Assembly: GCA_002381805.1 (NCBI GenBank)
Contig: DFXZ01000004.1
Coordinates: forward strand, 124,001-188,000
From: Bdellovibrio sp. UBA4095
Lineage (GTDB): Bacteria; Bdellovibrionota; Bdellovibrionia; Bdellovibrionales; Bdellovibrionaceae
DNA length: 64,000 nucleotides
Direction of reading: 5' to 3'
Every line of letters begins with the position of its first letter. Within the stretch, counting starts at the first letter, position 1. Below, one piece after another: positions 24,202 through 33,270 of this stretch. Position numbers and translations under genes: made by a program. The notes under the pieces are model-generated. The model searched no databases, was not told where the DNA came from, and worked only from the letters and a program-made list of their open reading frames with translations.

Positions 24202-25235
24202 CGGAAGTCCGTTGCCAATGTCTGTGGCGAAGGCCCTAGCTCTAAACCGGAGGCCTCACCTCGCGCCATGCGAAGAGCTCCCACATAACCAATCATTGCA
24301 GCATTATCTGTACAATAGCGCAGTGGTGGAATGACCAAACGAAGACCTTTTTTTTGCGCCCACTCTTCGGCGCGCGCTCGCAAGCGTGAATTAGCGCTAA
24401 CCCCGCCGGTAAGAATGACTCTTTTAGCTCGATAAATTTTTGCGGCCCGTGCCAGTTTAATCAGGAGAACATCAACAATGGCCTCTTGAAAGGAAGCACA
24501 AAGATCTGGCAATCTTTCCTGCACCATTTCGGGACCCAACTGTTCTATCATTCTTTGACCTGCTGATTTCAAACCTGAAAAACTCATATCGAAAGATTCA
24601 TCGTGAATCATGCTTCGCGGAAATTCGAAAGCTGTCGGGTCGCCGTTTTTAGCCTGTTGATCAACTCTGACTCCTCCTGGAAAACCAAGACCAGCCATTT
24701 TTGCAAACTTATCAAAACACTCGCCGGCAGCATCATCCTTAGTCGCTCCAAGAACCTTGTACTCGCCAAGTCCCGTAATGTGATAAATGCTGGTGTGTCC
24801 ACCGCTGATTGCTAGGCCCACATAAGGATAATCAAAATCTTCTGGCGGAGAGTACTGCGCATCTTTTAAAAAGGGTGCGAGTAAATGACCTTCCAGGTGG
24901 TTGACTCCGAGAAAGGGAATCTTTTTGGACTGAGATAAGGACTTTGCAGTCACCAGTCCCACAATAAGGGCTCCAATTAAGCCCGGTCGATTGGTCACAG
25001 CAATTCCGTGGATATCAGACCAGTTCATTCCGGCTTTTTTGAAAGCTTCCTCGATTAGTGGAATTAACGCTGCCGAGTGATTACGAGCCGCAATTTCAGG
25101 AACTATTCCACCATAAAGCTCATGCTCCCAATCTTGGGAGGCAGATACCACTGAGTGAACCCATCCGCTGCGATCTACAATCGCCACGGAGGTATCATCA
25201 CAGCTGGTTTCAATCGATAAAACTCGCTCTATCAC
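24198..25235 (-). CDS. tsaD: tRNA N6-adenosine threonylcarbamoyltransferase TsaD
   Basis: A 345-residue Kae1/Qri7-family protein that transfers the threonylcarbamoyl group to A37 of ANN-decoding tRNAs. Motifs: SIETSCDDTSVAIVD, EIAARNHSAALIPLI and the metal-binding GVNHLEGHLLAPF, LAISGGHTS, DDAAGECFDK and VILTGGVSANS. It follows cpoB by 2 bp and overlaps rsmA by 4 bp. The partners TsaB/E/C are not in the window. Confidence 0.97.
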   Translation of the reverse strand: MIERVLSIETSCDDTSVAIVDRSGWVHSVVSASQDWEHELYGGIVPEIAARNHSAALIPLIEEAFKKAGMNWSDIHGIAVTNRPGLIGALIVGLVTAKSLSQSKKIPFLGVNHLEGHLLAPFLKDAQYSPPEDFDYPYVGLAISGGHTSIYHITGLGEYKVLGATKDDAAGECFDKFAKMAGLGFPGGVRVDQQAKNGDPTAFEFPRSMIHDESFDMSFSGLKSAGQRMIEQLGPEMVQERLPDLCASFQEAIVDVLLIKLARAAKIYRAKRVILTGGVSANSRLRARAEEWAQKKGLRLVIPPLRYCTDNAAMIGYVGALRMARGEASGLELGPSPQTLATDFR

Positions 25236-25237
25236 GA

Positions 25238-25915
25238 TTATTTTTTCAGACTTTTTAAGCGGATTTTAGCTCGACGAGCTTCATCAGATTTAGAAAATTT
25301 ATTAATTACTTCGTCGTAGAAGGTCCTCGCTTCATCCTTCATGCCCAGCTCTTGGAAAGACACGCCGATTTTATAGGTCGCATCTGCAAACTTGGAACCT
25401 TTGGGATTCTCGTCACGATATTTCTGAAAATTTAAAATAGACTGCTTCCACTCTTTATTGTCGAAATATTCTTGAGCAACCTCATAAGGATTCTTTTTAG
25501 CCTGCTTAGCTCTTTCCGCAGCAACGGCAGCCACATTGGCACGCTCTTGGCGAAGAGCATTAAGGTCATTGGTCACTTGGAAAAGTTGCGATTCCATTTT
25601 GGTCAGTGCTTCTTGTAAAAGCATCACTCGCTGACTAAGCTCAGCGTTCTTTTGCTGATTCGCGCGTAGAACCTCGTCCATACCTGCACGACCTTGACCA
25701 AATTGATTTTCTACGACATCCACGCGTCCATTAAGACTCCGCATTTGGTCTTCAAGGTCAGCGAATCGGTTGGCAACATCTGCGTTAGACCTCTGCAAGG
25801 TCGTCACCTGCTGGGCCATCACCTGTCGTTGTTCAGAGGTTTTCACTTCATTTCTAGTTTTTAGACAGCCGGTCAAAAACAAGCTGGCCGCAGCAATATA
25901 GACAACGGATTTCAT
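25238..25915 (-). CDS. cpoB: CpoB/YbgF-like Tol-Pal system lipoprotein
   Basis: A 225-residue protein with a type II signal peptide (lipobox LTGC, Cys17), a coiled coil (residues 25-130, with heptad-like Gln/Leu pattern) and a C-terminal TPR-type domain from about 140 (NPYEVAQEYFDNKEWKQSIL; KYRDENPKGSKFADATYKIG, in part; LKSLKK end). CpoB links outer-membrane constriction to peptidoglycan synthesis with Tol-Pal. In E. coli it is periplasmic and not lipidated, so the lipobox is a difference. It is 3' of pal and DUF4398 in the same run. Confidence 0.85.
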   Translation of the reverse strand: MKSVVYIAAASLFLTGCLKTRNEVKTSEQRQVMAQQVTTLQRSNADVANRFADLEDQMRSLNGRVDVVENQFGQGRAGMDEVLRANQQKNAELSQRVMLLQEALTKMESQLFQVTNDLNALRQERANVAAVAAERAKQAKKNPYEVAQEYFDNKEWKQSILNFQKYRDENPKGSKFADATYKIGVSFQELGMKDEARTFYDEVINKFSKSDEARRAKIRLKSLKK

Positions 25916-26223
25916 AAAATCTCTCCGGTTTTTTGACGAATCAAGCGGGCGGAATTTTCGGCACGTTCTGCAGCTAACCGCGCTCTGATAAATTGTTCTT
26001 TGGCTTTTGCATAATCACGGTCTTCAAAATAGATCCGGCCTTTTCGATAAGCTTCTTCAGCTTGATGCCAGTACCCAGGGGAATGACGGGCGGCTTGAAC
26101 AGCTCGAGCCGCATCCATGGCGGCTCGTGCAATAGAGTAGTCTTCTATAGGGGCGGGAACTGTCTGACATCCGACGATCACCGTGAAAATAGATATTCCG
26201 ATGAAGAGTCTCAGTAGGTTCAC
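25912..26223 (-). CDS. DUF4398 lipoprotein
   Basis: A 103-residue protein. A type II signal peptide (MNLLRLFIGISIFTVIVGC, Cys19) precedes a DUF4398 helical-repeat domain rich in Ala with the pattern IARAAMDAARAVQAARHSPG, YWHQAEEAYRKGRIYFEDRDY and AKAKEQFIRARLAAERAE (read in parts). DUF4398 proteins often accompany OmpA/Pal-type genes. It sits between pal (18 bp gap) and cpoB (4 bp overlap), so it is probably an envelope partner of the Tol-Pal system. Confidence 0.85.
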   Translation of the reverse strand: MNLLRLFIGISIFTVIVGCQTVPAPIEDYSIARAAMDAARAVQAARHSPGYWHQAEEAYRKGRIYFEDRDYAKAKEQFIRARLAAERAENSARLIRQKTGEIL

Positions 26224-26241
26224 ACCGCGCCTTTCTTAGAA

Positions 26242-26745
26242 TTACTGAGCGGGAACGAAGTTCGCACGACGATTTTTCGCCCATGCTGATTCAGTATCAC
26301 CCATCTCGAGTGGTTTTTCTTTTCCGTAGCTGATTGTGTTCAAACGCTCAGCTGGGATACCCAAGCTTACCATATAAGTCTTAACAGCGTTAGCACGTCT
26401 TTCACCCAAAGCTACGTTGTACTCGATAGTACCACGAGAATCAGTGTGACCTTCAATTTGAACTCTCACATTTGGATTTGACTTCATCCATTCAACATTC
26501 GAAGCGATATCTGACTTAGCTTGTGCATCTAGGGTCGCCTTATCGTAACCAAAGTGTACAGTCGTAAGACCAGCGATCTTTCCAGAATCAGATCCCATTG
26601 GATCAAAATTCAATGGTGTAGAATCGATAGCTGCTGAATCTGCGGTAGGCAATGAGTCAACCGACTGATCAGACTGAGTTTTCTTCTTTGCACAACCTAC
26701 AACGAGGGCGCAAGCGACAAGACCAAGAGCTAAATTGCGAAGCAT
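26242..26745 (-). CDS. pal: Peptidoglycan-associated lipoprotein Pal
   Basis: A 167-residue outer-membrane lipoprotein. The start at 26745 follows AGGAGG at good spacing and gives the lipobox VVGC (Cys18). The C-terminal OmpA-like domain carries the peptidoglycan-binding signature NVRVQIEGHTDSRGTIEYN and GERRANAVKTYMVSLGI. Pal anchors the outer membrane to peptidoglycan and closes with TolB. It is first in the run pal-DUF4398-cpoB-tsaD-rsmA-smpB. The Tol-ExbBD-TolB genes are not adjacent. Confidence 0.95.
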   Translation of the reverse strand: MLRNLALGLVACALVVGCAKKKTQSDQSVDSLPTADSAAIDSTPLNFDPMGSDSGKIAGLTTVHFGYDKATLDAQAKSDIASNVEWMKSNPNVRVQIEGHTDSRGTIEYNVALGERRANAVKTYMVSLGIPAERLNTISYGKEKPLEMGDTESAWAKNRRANFVPAQ

Positions 26746-26866
26746 AGATGTCCTCCTATGACGTTTCATTAAATATAATCAGTTAAAAACTTTAATTTAT
26801 AGCAGCTCATTGTCAAACCTTAGATTTCCTATTTGATGTTGCGTTGCTGTAAGGCTAAGACAAAAC

Positions 26867-29812
26867 ATGCGCAGAAATTTATCATTTCCTTTTATAGTTT
26901 TCACACTCATTTTCCTCTTTGTCTCAGTTAGTAACGCTCAGCTAGAGGTTCCTCCAGATTTAAAATGGAAAACTTTAAGAACGCCTCATTTTGAAGTTAT
27001 CTTTAATGCCGAGCGGCAGGACTTAGGTCGACTCTATGCCGAGAAACTCGAACTCGCCTACGAAAAGCTTCAACCCTACTTTACAAAAAAACCTGAAGTT
27101 ACAGTCGTTATCATTAACGACAAAACAGATATCACCAATGGCTACGCCACTCGGATTCCCTATCCTCATATCATGGCCTATCCAGTGCTACCTGGTCCTG
27201 AGGAAAGCTTAGCTGATATCGGCGACTGGGCGTACGAGCTTTTGGTTCACGAATACACCCATATTCTTACTTTCGAACCCGCTGGTGGGGTCATGCAGCC
27301 GTTACGGAGTATATTCGGCACAATCATCTCTCCCAACCTCCTGTTGCCATCATGGTGGAAAGAGGGCGTGGCTGTCGAAATGGAATCACGCCTGAGTCAC
27401 CATGGAAGACTTCGCAGTATCTATCAGGATGCGACCTTGCGAGCTATGGTCGAATCACAAACTCTGCATCAATTTGATCTTGCAGAAGTGAACGAGATGA
27501 TTCCCACCTGGCCAGAAGGAATGAGACCATATCTTTTCGGCTCAATTATGTGGAACCAGATGGCCCAAGAACACGGTGTAAGCATCGTCGACGATCTACA
27601 TGATCGACACGGCAGAAGAGTTCCCTACTTCATTGAGCAACCCGCCCAGGATCTACTTAAAAAATCTTACGTAGATCAGTACAACCTCGCGCTTCACGAT
27701 CTTAACGAGAGAGTGCAAGCTCAAATAGAAAAACTGAAAGAAATCCCCCCGACTCCCCACGTGCTCCCGAAAAACAATTTTCATTCAGTAAGCGCTCCGG
27801 CGATATCTCCCGATGGAAAACATCTGGCCCTGATAACCGAGGACTACAGCGCCTCACGCTCCATTAAATTGATTACTCGCGAAAACATCCAAGACAGTTT
27901 CCTCGATGCGAAAATGACGGACACCGTAGAAAGATTTAATGAAGCCTTCGAGCCCGCCGCCCAACAGGACGGACCGCTGACCGGAACCATCCAAAGAGTC
28001 TCTTGGTTTCCTGATTCGGAAAGAATTATTTATGACAAGCTCGCTTACGTAAATCGTATCGAGCGATACTCTGACCTGCATATCTATAATTTAACCAGCA
28101 AGAAAACAAAAGCTCTGACGGAAGGGCTTAGAGCGCGCGAGCCCTCAGTATCCCCAAATAGCGAGAGAGTTGTCTTTATCAAGCTGGAAGGCGGTAGAAC
28201 GTCACTCGCAACACTCAATATGGCAGCGCCTAAGGAAACAGTCGACGTCCTTTTGGCGCCGCCTCTGCAAGAGCGGATCTCTTATCCTTTTTTCTGGGAT
28301 GATAAGACGATCATTTTTTCTTGGCGAAAAGCCGATGGCAGAGAACATCTCTACCGCCTTAATATAGAGGAAAAAAATCCCCAGCAAATTTTGGCTGAAT
28401 ACCCAAGTGCGCGTTTTGCCAAAAAGGTCCCCCAAGGCCTGCTCTTCACTTCAAGCAAAAATGGCACACACAACCTTTATGTCGCAGATTCGAACTTGAA
28501 CATTGCTAAACCTGTTAGCCACACCCTGACAGCGTTTTTCGCTGCCGATCTCGACACTGTTCGCAATGATATTTTCGCGACAATGATGACGGCGCAAGGT
28601 CATCGGGTCGTGACGATGTTCCCTCAAGATTGGCAAAAAACGCCGGACCGCCTTCCAGAAATAAAATCACTGTATGCTGAGCGTTTCGCAAACTCACCTA
28701 CTGCCGAAGAAGTATCGAAGGCGAATTCCCTTGCCGCCGAGGCAGAACTCACTGACTACCAAGCCGCAGGTTACTTGTGGCCGCAGTACTGGATTCCTTT
28801 TATCTCAGGTTCCTCCAGTGAAACTGGAATTGTTATCTCGGCGCAGACGTCTGGATTTGATCCGCTTAAAAAACACACCTACAGTCTTTTAGCCTCTTGG
28901 GATACCGCTTTGAATCAAGGTAGCATTCAAGGTTCTTACCTAAACCAAGTCACCCACTTGCCGATGATGCTGACTGGTTATAAGCAGAGTTCTTATCTTG
29001 GCGATATTTCCAACGACATCACGGACTATGGAGTGATCGCGGCGGGACTCCCCAACGTTTTTGCGCTTTCACGCTATGCGAGTCTTCAATTGGGCTGGCG
29101 TTATTTAGAACGAAGCACAGACACCACCTCGGTTAAACGGACTGGGCCTACTGCTTATTTTGGATATGCCAATTACTCTCAAGCAGGTGCCCAGATTTCG
29201 CCAGAATCAGGCTTAGGCTTTTATCTTGGTGCCACTCACTTCATTCAACAAAATGATTACCTCAGTCACTCGCAGTACCTTGCTGGAGGAGAAATTTATT
29301 TCTCGAGATTTCTGCCTCAACATAACAGCATTATGTTGCGTTTAAATGGACTTCATACTCCTGAAAAAATCCCTTCGCTTTATGGAGCGGCGACCGAGTC
29401 ACTGGTGTTCGTTCCCGATAGCCCAGCACCCCAGTACATTTTTCGCGGATACAAACGAGGGCAAATCTATGGCCGAAACCTTGCGACTTTAAACGCCGAA
29501 TACAGATTTCCTATCAAAAATATTTACGCGGGATCGGGAACTGACCCACTTTTTTTACGACGCCTGTCGGGTGCGTTTGTCGTCGATGGTGCTGCGGCTG
29601 ACGGAGTCCTGCTTTTGGAAGAATCCAGCCCTGGCTATCAAATGATAAGAATGAATCATCAGTTCTGGAGCGCCGGAGTCGAAGCAAAATTGGAAACAAC
29701 CCTTGGTTACTTGTTCCCCGTAAACATAGTCATCGGCTACTACGCCCCGCTAAACTCCCCAGATGGCAATTCAGGAATGATCAATACAACCCTGCAAATA
29801 CCGGGATTTTAA
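26867..29812 (+). CDS. Large exported protein: MA-like gluzincin domain, WD40/PD40 propeller and C-terminal outer-membrane barrel
   Basis: A 981-residue protein with a signal peptide (cleaved near VSNA, residue 24). Residues 30-280 resemble an MA-like metallopeptidase: HEYTH at 128-132 (zinc His, catalytic Glu) with a downstream Glu in SWWKEGVAVEME. Residues about 300-630 hold TolB-like propeller blades (APAISPDGKHLALITEDYSA, WFPDSERIIYDKLAY, EPSVSPNSERVVFI). Residues about 640-981 look like an outer-membrane barrel, ending in NTTLQIPGF with a terminal Phe. Such proteins could hydrolyse peptides or bind partners at the cell surface. It is divergent from pal. Activity is inferred. Confidence 0.8.
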   Translation: MRRNLSFPFIVFTLIFLFVSVSNAQLEVPPDLKWKTLRTPHFEVIFNAERQDLGRLYAEKLELAYEKLQPYFTKKPEVTVVIINDKTDITNGYATRIPYPHIMAYPVLPGPEESLADIGDWAYELLVHEYTHILTFEPAGGVMQPLRSIFGTIISPNLLLPSWWKEGVAVEMESRLSHHGRLRSIYQDATLRAMVESQTLHQFDLAEVNEMIPTWPEGMRPYLFGSIMWNQMAQEHGVSIVDDLHDRHGRRVPYFIEQPAQDLLKKSYVDQYNLALHDLNERVQAQIEKLKEIPPTPHVLPKNNFHSVSAPAISPDGKHLALITEDYSASRSIKLITRENIQDSFLDAKMTDTVERFNEAFEPAAQQDGPLTGTIQRVSWFPDSERIIYDKLAYVNRIERYSDLHIYNLTSKKTKALTEGLRAREPSVSPNSERVVFIKLEGGRTSLATLNMAAPKETVDVLLAPPLQERISYPFFWDDKTIIFSWRKADGREHLYRLNIEEKNPQQILAEYPSARFAKKVPQGLLFTSSKNGTHNLYVADSNLNIAKPVSHTLTAFFAADLDTVRNDIFATMMTAQGHRVVTMFPQDWQKTPDRLPEIKSLYAERFANSPTAEEVSKANSLAAEAELTDYQAAGYLWPQYWIPFISGSSSETGIVISAQTSGFDPLKKHTYSLLASWDTALNQGSIQGSYLNQVTHLPMMLTGYKQSSYLGDISNDITDYGVIAAGLPNVFALSRYASLQLGWRYLERSTDTTSVKRTGPTAYFGYANYSQAGAQISPESGLGFYLGATHFIQQNDYLSHSQYLAGGEIYFSRFLPQHNSIMLRLNGLHTPEKIPSLYGAATESLVFVPDSPAPQYIFRGYKRGQIYGRNLATLNAEYRFPIKNIYAGSGTDPLFLRRLSGAFVVDGAAADGVLLLEESSPGYQMIRMNHQFWSAGVEAKLETTLGYLFPVNIVIGYYAPLNSPDGNSGMINTTLQIPGF

Positions 29813-29820
29813 AGGCTTCT

Positions 29821-29846
29821 TTGGCGCTCTTGGCTCAGAGCGCCAA
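29821..29846 (+). terminator. Hairpin after the 981-residue protein gene
   Basis: TTGGCGCTC (29821-29829) pairs perfectly with GAGCGCCAA (29838-29846), 8 bases after the stop. There is no T-run, so it may act as a Rho-dependent end or an mRNA 3' stabiliser. Confidence 0.6.
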
Positions 29847-29944
29847 ACCTCTCGATCTTGACAAAGGCCGATGCCATCGAAATTATTGAAGTTATCGACA
29901 ACTAGCGGCGATGGATTCGCTCACGCTGTCATGACGGAGGGGCT

Positions 29945-30457
29945 ATGGAAAAGATCAGCTGGATTAAAGAACTTGTGAAAGCTGAACAACAGATGGAAGA
30001 GTCTGGACTCGTTGACATGAGTTTTGGCTTTGATGCGGATAAGATCCTCGTTCACGAAACGATTCAGTTCCTTCTGGCTCTGAAAACCGAATTTGTCGAC
30101 TCATCTACTTCGTTCAATGAATTAAAACCTTCCGCCATCGGTCGAATCAAGATCTACGGTATCGCTAAGACCCATGCGGATTTCATGTTGTTCCGAAATG
30201 GCTTCAAGATGATCTTCTCTTTGAAAGCTCCCGGCCAAATCAGCATTCGTTTTAACTTTATCGGTACGAACTACATTCCAGCTCAAGGTACACAAGAAGT
30301 CGCTCAAAGTGCTTCGAACATTATGGACGAGCACATTGTCGAAGCCAAATGGGGCGCGTTCGGCGAGCTTATTTGGACTTATCAGAACCTTCCGGTGAAA
30401 TTGGAATATATGGTTCGTCACTATCTTACTCTCTTTATCAAAGAGAGTTCTAAGTAG
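29945..30457 (+). CDS. Hypothetical cytoplasmic protein, 170 residues
   Basis: A soluble protein with no signal peptide or membrane span, preceded by GGAGGGG. It has a helical N-terminus (MEKISWIKELVKAEQQMEES) and a strand-rich middle (IGRIKIYGIAKTHADFMLFR, FKMIFSLKAPGQISIRFNFI), then KWGAFGELIW and a helical end. I do not recognise the family. It is a single gene followed immediately by the long-armed palindromic repeat copy A. Confidence 0.68.
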   Translation: MEKISWIKELVKAEQQMEESGLVDMSFGFDADKILVHETIQFLLALKTEFVDSSTSFNELKPSAIGRIKIYGIAKTHADFMLFRNGFKMIFSLKAPGQISIRFNFIGTNYIPAQGTQEVAQSASNIMDEHIVEAKWGAFGELIWTYQNLPVKLEYMVRHYLTLFIKESSK

Positions 30458-30487
30458 TTCTTCGTTCGGTTTCTTTGTCGCGCGAGG

Positions 30488-30640
30488 GTTGGTTGGAGAA
30501 AGGTTTTGGCCTTAAAGCTCCAGCCGACACAGCGTCGTGCTTCGCTGGGGCCCGCCGCGCTTTGCGCGCCGGGTTCGCGCCATCCAGGCGCCCCCAGAGG
30601 TCGGCTTCCGCTTTAAGGCCAAAACCTTCCTCCAACCAAC
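30488..30640. repeat. Long-armed palindromic repeat, copy A
   Basis: Arms 30488-30518 and 30610-30640 are 31 bases each with one mismatch (A30499 against C30629). The 91-base GC-rich core between them (30519-30609) is shared, inverted, with copy B at 30810-30956: for example the 22-base block 30526-30547 is identical to the reverse complement of 30897-30918, and 30574-30585 to that of 30865-30876. The arms themselves are not shared with copy B. It lies just downstream of the 170-residue gene. Confidence 0.88.
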
Positions 30641-30809
30641 TCGGCTTCGAAATTTATCGAGGATTAATTAAAACATTGATTCGGGAATAATCGGTAAGAT
30701 TGAGTTCCTTTGCGCGCTTAAGACCAGGCTGGATATAAATGCCAACTACTAATCACTTCAAGCAAAAAAATCTTCAAGGAAGAAAGCGCGTGAAGCTCGG
30801 AGCCGGCTT

Positions 30810-30956
30810 GGGTTTGCAGGGGGCTTTATTTAACTAAAGCGTAAGACGACCTCTGACGGCGCCCGGATGGCGCGAACCGCGCCGCAGGCGCGGTGTCAGC
30901 GAAGCACGACGCTGTGTCAGCTGAAGCTTTAGTTAAATAAAGCCCCCTGCAAACCC
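30810..30956. repeat. Long-armed palindromic repeat, copy B (inverted relative to A)
   Basis: Arms 30810-30840 and 30926-30956 are perfect 31-base inverted repeats, with partial pairing continuing outward. The 85-base core (30841-30925) is the inverted relative of the copy A core. No coding frame is supported in 30458-30987, and frames across the cores have no ribosome-binding site. The pair fills most of the gap between the 170-residue gene and the convergent DUF2802 gene. Confidence 0.9.
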
Positions 30957-30987
30957 AACCCGCAAGCTCCGACGAAACCAGTTAAAG

Positions 30988-31884
30988 CTAGCGAAGGTCC
31001 CGCGACATATCGATACGACGGAATTCCACCGGCCGAATCACATTGTCCATTTTTTTATCTTGGATTTTTTCTTCTCTCAAAGTCTCAGGCTTTTCCGATT
31101 TAACTCGAACTTCTGCCTCGGGCTTAGGACTTAAAAAATTCTGTGCGATATTTTGAGTCATATTAAAAAGAGCGGATACATTCTGAGTCGTCTGAATCGC
31201 GGCCTCTTCTTTTTCCTTAGCTTCTTGGCAAGCGGCCTTAAAAGCGTCGCCCAATTTCTTAAGCGCTTCTTGATCGGATTGAGGAACCTCGAATGTATTG
31301 CTGAAGTCTTCCAGAGGATGGTGAATTTCAGTTTCGATTTCCGGCTCTGCTCCTGCCTCAAGCGAGTCCTCTTGCACCCATTCTGGAAGGCTTTCCTCAC
31401 AGAACATCAGCTGATCACGATTTACTTTGGCAATGAACTCGACTTCTCCACGGGAAAGAGAAACTTGCTGGCAGATTTCGTCGACGCTTAAACCTTGGTG
31501 GGCTAAGCGTGCAGCTTTGACATACTTAATAGTGTTCTGACGCTCAAGAATTTCGGTATGAGGAATTCTGTCCTGAAAGATCTTTGCAACTTCCAGACTC
31601 TTTTGCATACTTTGATCGATCTTAGAAATCTGTTTTTCCGAAGCCTGGATTTTGACTTGAATGTCCTTTACTTTTTGCTCAAGCAAGGCCGTCAGTTGTT
31701 TTACCTGAGTTTCGGTTCGATCAGATAAGTCCTCTAATACCGCAATTTTACTTTGCAGAAGTTGCAAACCTTTACTTAAACGAGGATCATCTTTAGGAGG
31801 GCGATTCATGCGAATCCACAGACCTACGACGCCTGACAAAAGAATGAGATTTATCAATATCTGAAGTAAGAACCAAAAACTCAC
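30988..31884 (-). CDS. Membrane-anchored DUF2802-type protein
   Basis: A 298-residue protein with one N-terminal span (FWFLLQILINLILLSGVVGLW), then a coiled coil (residues 35-115, KQLTALLEQKVKDIQVKIQ) and a DUF2802-like helix-turn segment (KYVKAARLAHQGLSVDEIC, LSRGEVEFIAKV). The tail (160-298) is acidic and ends in a basic stretch. DUF2802 genes often lie in flagellar or chemotaxis operons; here the neighbours give no clear role. Confidence 0.78.
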   Translation of the reverse strand: MSFWFLLQILINLILLSGVVGLWIRMNRPPKDDPRLSKGLQLLQSKIAVLEDLSDRTETQVKQLTALLEQKVKDIQVKIQASEKQISKIDQSMQKSLEVAKIFQDRIPHTEILERQNTIKYVKAARLAHQGLSVDEICQQVSLSRGEVEFIAKVNRDQLMFCEESLPEWVQEDSLEAGAEPEIETEIHHPLEDFSNTFEVPQSDQEALKKLGDAFKAACQEAKEKEEAAIQTTQNVSALFNMTQNIAQNFLSPKPEAEVRVKSEKPETLREEKIQDKKMDNVIRPVEFRRIDMSRDLR

Positions 31885-32040
31885 ACGCGCCTCCTCGGCC
31901 TACCTTAGATCAGTTTAGACCGCCAATGGCTCTGCCCACAATAAGACAAAGGTCTGAATTCTGAAACCAGCCTCGACCTTCAAAATCTTTTGTCTGTTTA
32001 CTGGGCATGTTATTCTGCATGAAAGAGTGGGGTGTGGAAT

Positions 32041-33255
32041 ATGTTAAAAGGGATAACGGAGAGAGCCAGAGGATGGGCCTCTTTACTTTTTGTTTTATCG
32101 ATTTCGGCCTGTGGCCCTGTCAAATTTTCCGGTCTTTCTTCGAAGGATGTTGAGCCTGTAAACACTCCCCCACCAACCACCAGCCCCACCCCAACTGATC
32201 CAAGCACTCTTCGTGATGTGAACTACCGCAGTGTCGTGGCATCCAAAGACAATAAGCTTGATATCGTGCTGATCGTTGACGACTCAAATTCTATGTTGGC
32301 TGATAACCAAAAACTTGCGTCGCGACTTTCCGGATTCGTCAGTAAACTTCAAGCATCAAACATCGATTGGCAGATGTGTGCGACTGTGACTCGCGCTCTT
32401 CCAGTCAGCGCCAACGCAACTGCTTGGGGTGCATCGATTTATTGGCAGAACAGCTCCACTGCTTCAACAGCGTTAGGGATGGTTCTGCGCAAGGGACAAT
32501 CCAATCTAGCAAATATATTTACTCATACTATTAATTATATAAACGCCGGCTGGGTAGGCTCTGATGACGAAAGAGCTATCAAAGCGGCCTATCACCATGT
32601 TTACAATGGCGATTATCGCTATTCTCCGAACAATGGATGTTATCGACCTGATTCTGCAATTGCCTATATCATCATTTCAGATGAAGACGAGCGCAGTGTT
32701 GGTGGGGATGCTTCGCAAAAATACTATGCGAACGAGCTTAAACCACTGGAAAACGAAGACAAGCCACAAGTATTCGTCGACTATGTTAAATCGACTTTTG
32801 GTGCTGATCGAAGATTTACTGTCAACTCGATCATCGTCCAGCCAGGAGACTCTGCCTGTAAAGCCAGCCAGGACAAGGGCTCTGCGATTAGCCATTATGG
32901 GTTTAAATATGCCGAGCTTTCCCAACTTACAGCGGGTGGAATCGGAAGTATTTGTGATGCGGATTATTCAACCAATCTGAACTTATTCGTAGATCGCATT
33001 AATGACTCGCTCAGCTCTGTACCGCTTGAATGCCAGCCAGTTGGTAATGTTAATGTCACCATTACCCCGAGTGCAGGGACCGTGACGACGAGAATTGAAG
33101 GTATGAATTTGATGTTTGATACGCCGGTGCCAGCAGGTCGCACCATAGACATTAAGTACCAGTGTGCGGAATCAAGATCTCCGAGCTCGGAGTCGCCAGC
33201 AACCGAAATGTCATTCTTCGCAAAGATCGTTCTGTTCTTTAAGAATTTATTCTAG
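32041..33255 (+). CDS. Lipoprotein with von Willebrand factor A (vWA) domain
   Basis: A 404-residue lipoprotein from the ATG at 32041 (a GTG at 32032 is an alternative). The lipobox is LSISAC (Cys24), followed by a Pro/Thr-rich linker (NTPPPTTSPTPTDPST). The vWA domain (about 70-310) has the MIDAS motif D80-D-S-N-S84 in LDIVLIVDDSNSM and a later acidic IISDEDERS. Cysteines occur in pairs and may be bridged. It ends in a hydrophobic FFAKIVLFFKNLF that may insert in or touch the membrane. It probably binds proteins or ligands at the outer surface. Confidence 0.85.
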   Translation: MLKGITERARGWASLLFVLSISACGPVKFSGLSSKDVEPVNTPPPTTSPTPTDPSTLRDVNYRSVVASKDNKLDIVLIVDDSNSMLADNQKLASRLSGFVSKLQASNIDWQMCATVTRALPVSANATAWGASIYWQNSSTASTALGMVLRKGQSNLANIFTHTINYINAGWVGSDDERAIKAAYHHVYNGDYRYSPNNGCYRPDSAIAYIIISDEDERSVGGDASQKYYANELKPLENEDKPQVFVDYVKSTFGADRRFTVNSIIVQPGDSACKASQDKGSAISHYGFKYAELSQLTAGGIGSICDADYSTNLNLFVDRINDSLSSVPLECQPVGNVNVTITPSAGTVTTRIEGMNLMFDTPVPAGRTIDIKYQCAESRSPSSESPATEMSFFAKIVLFFKNLF

Positions 33256-33270
33256 ATAAAGAAGGGCTCT

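Noticed and set aside
30475..30690. Open reading frames across the palindromic repeat copy A
   Set aside because: They arise from the GC-rich core and arms on both strands, have no ribosome-binding site, and resemble no protein.
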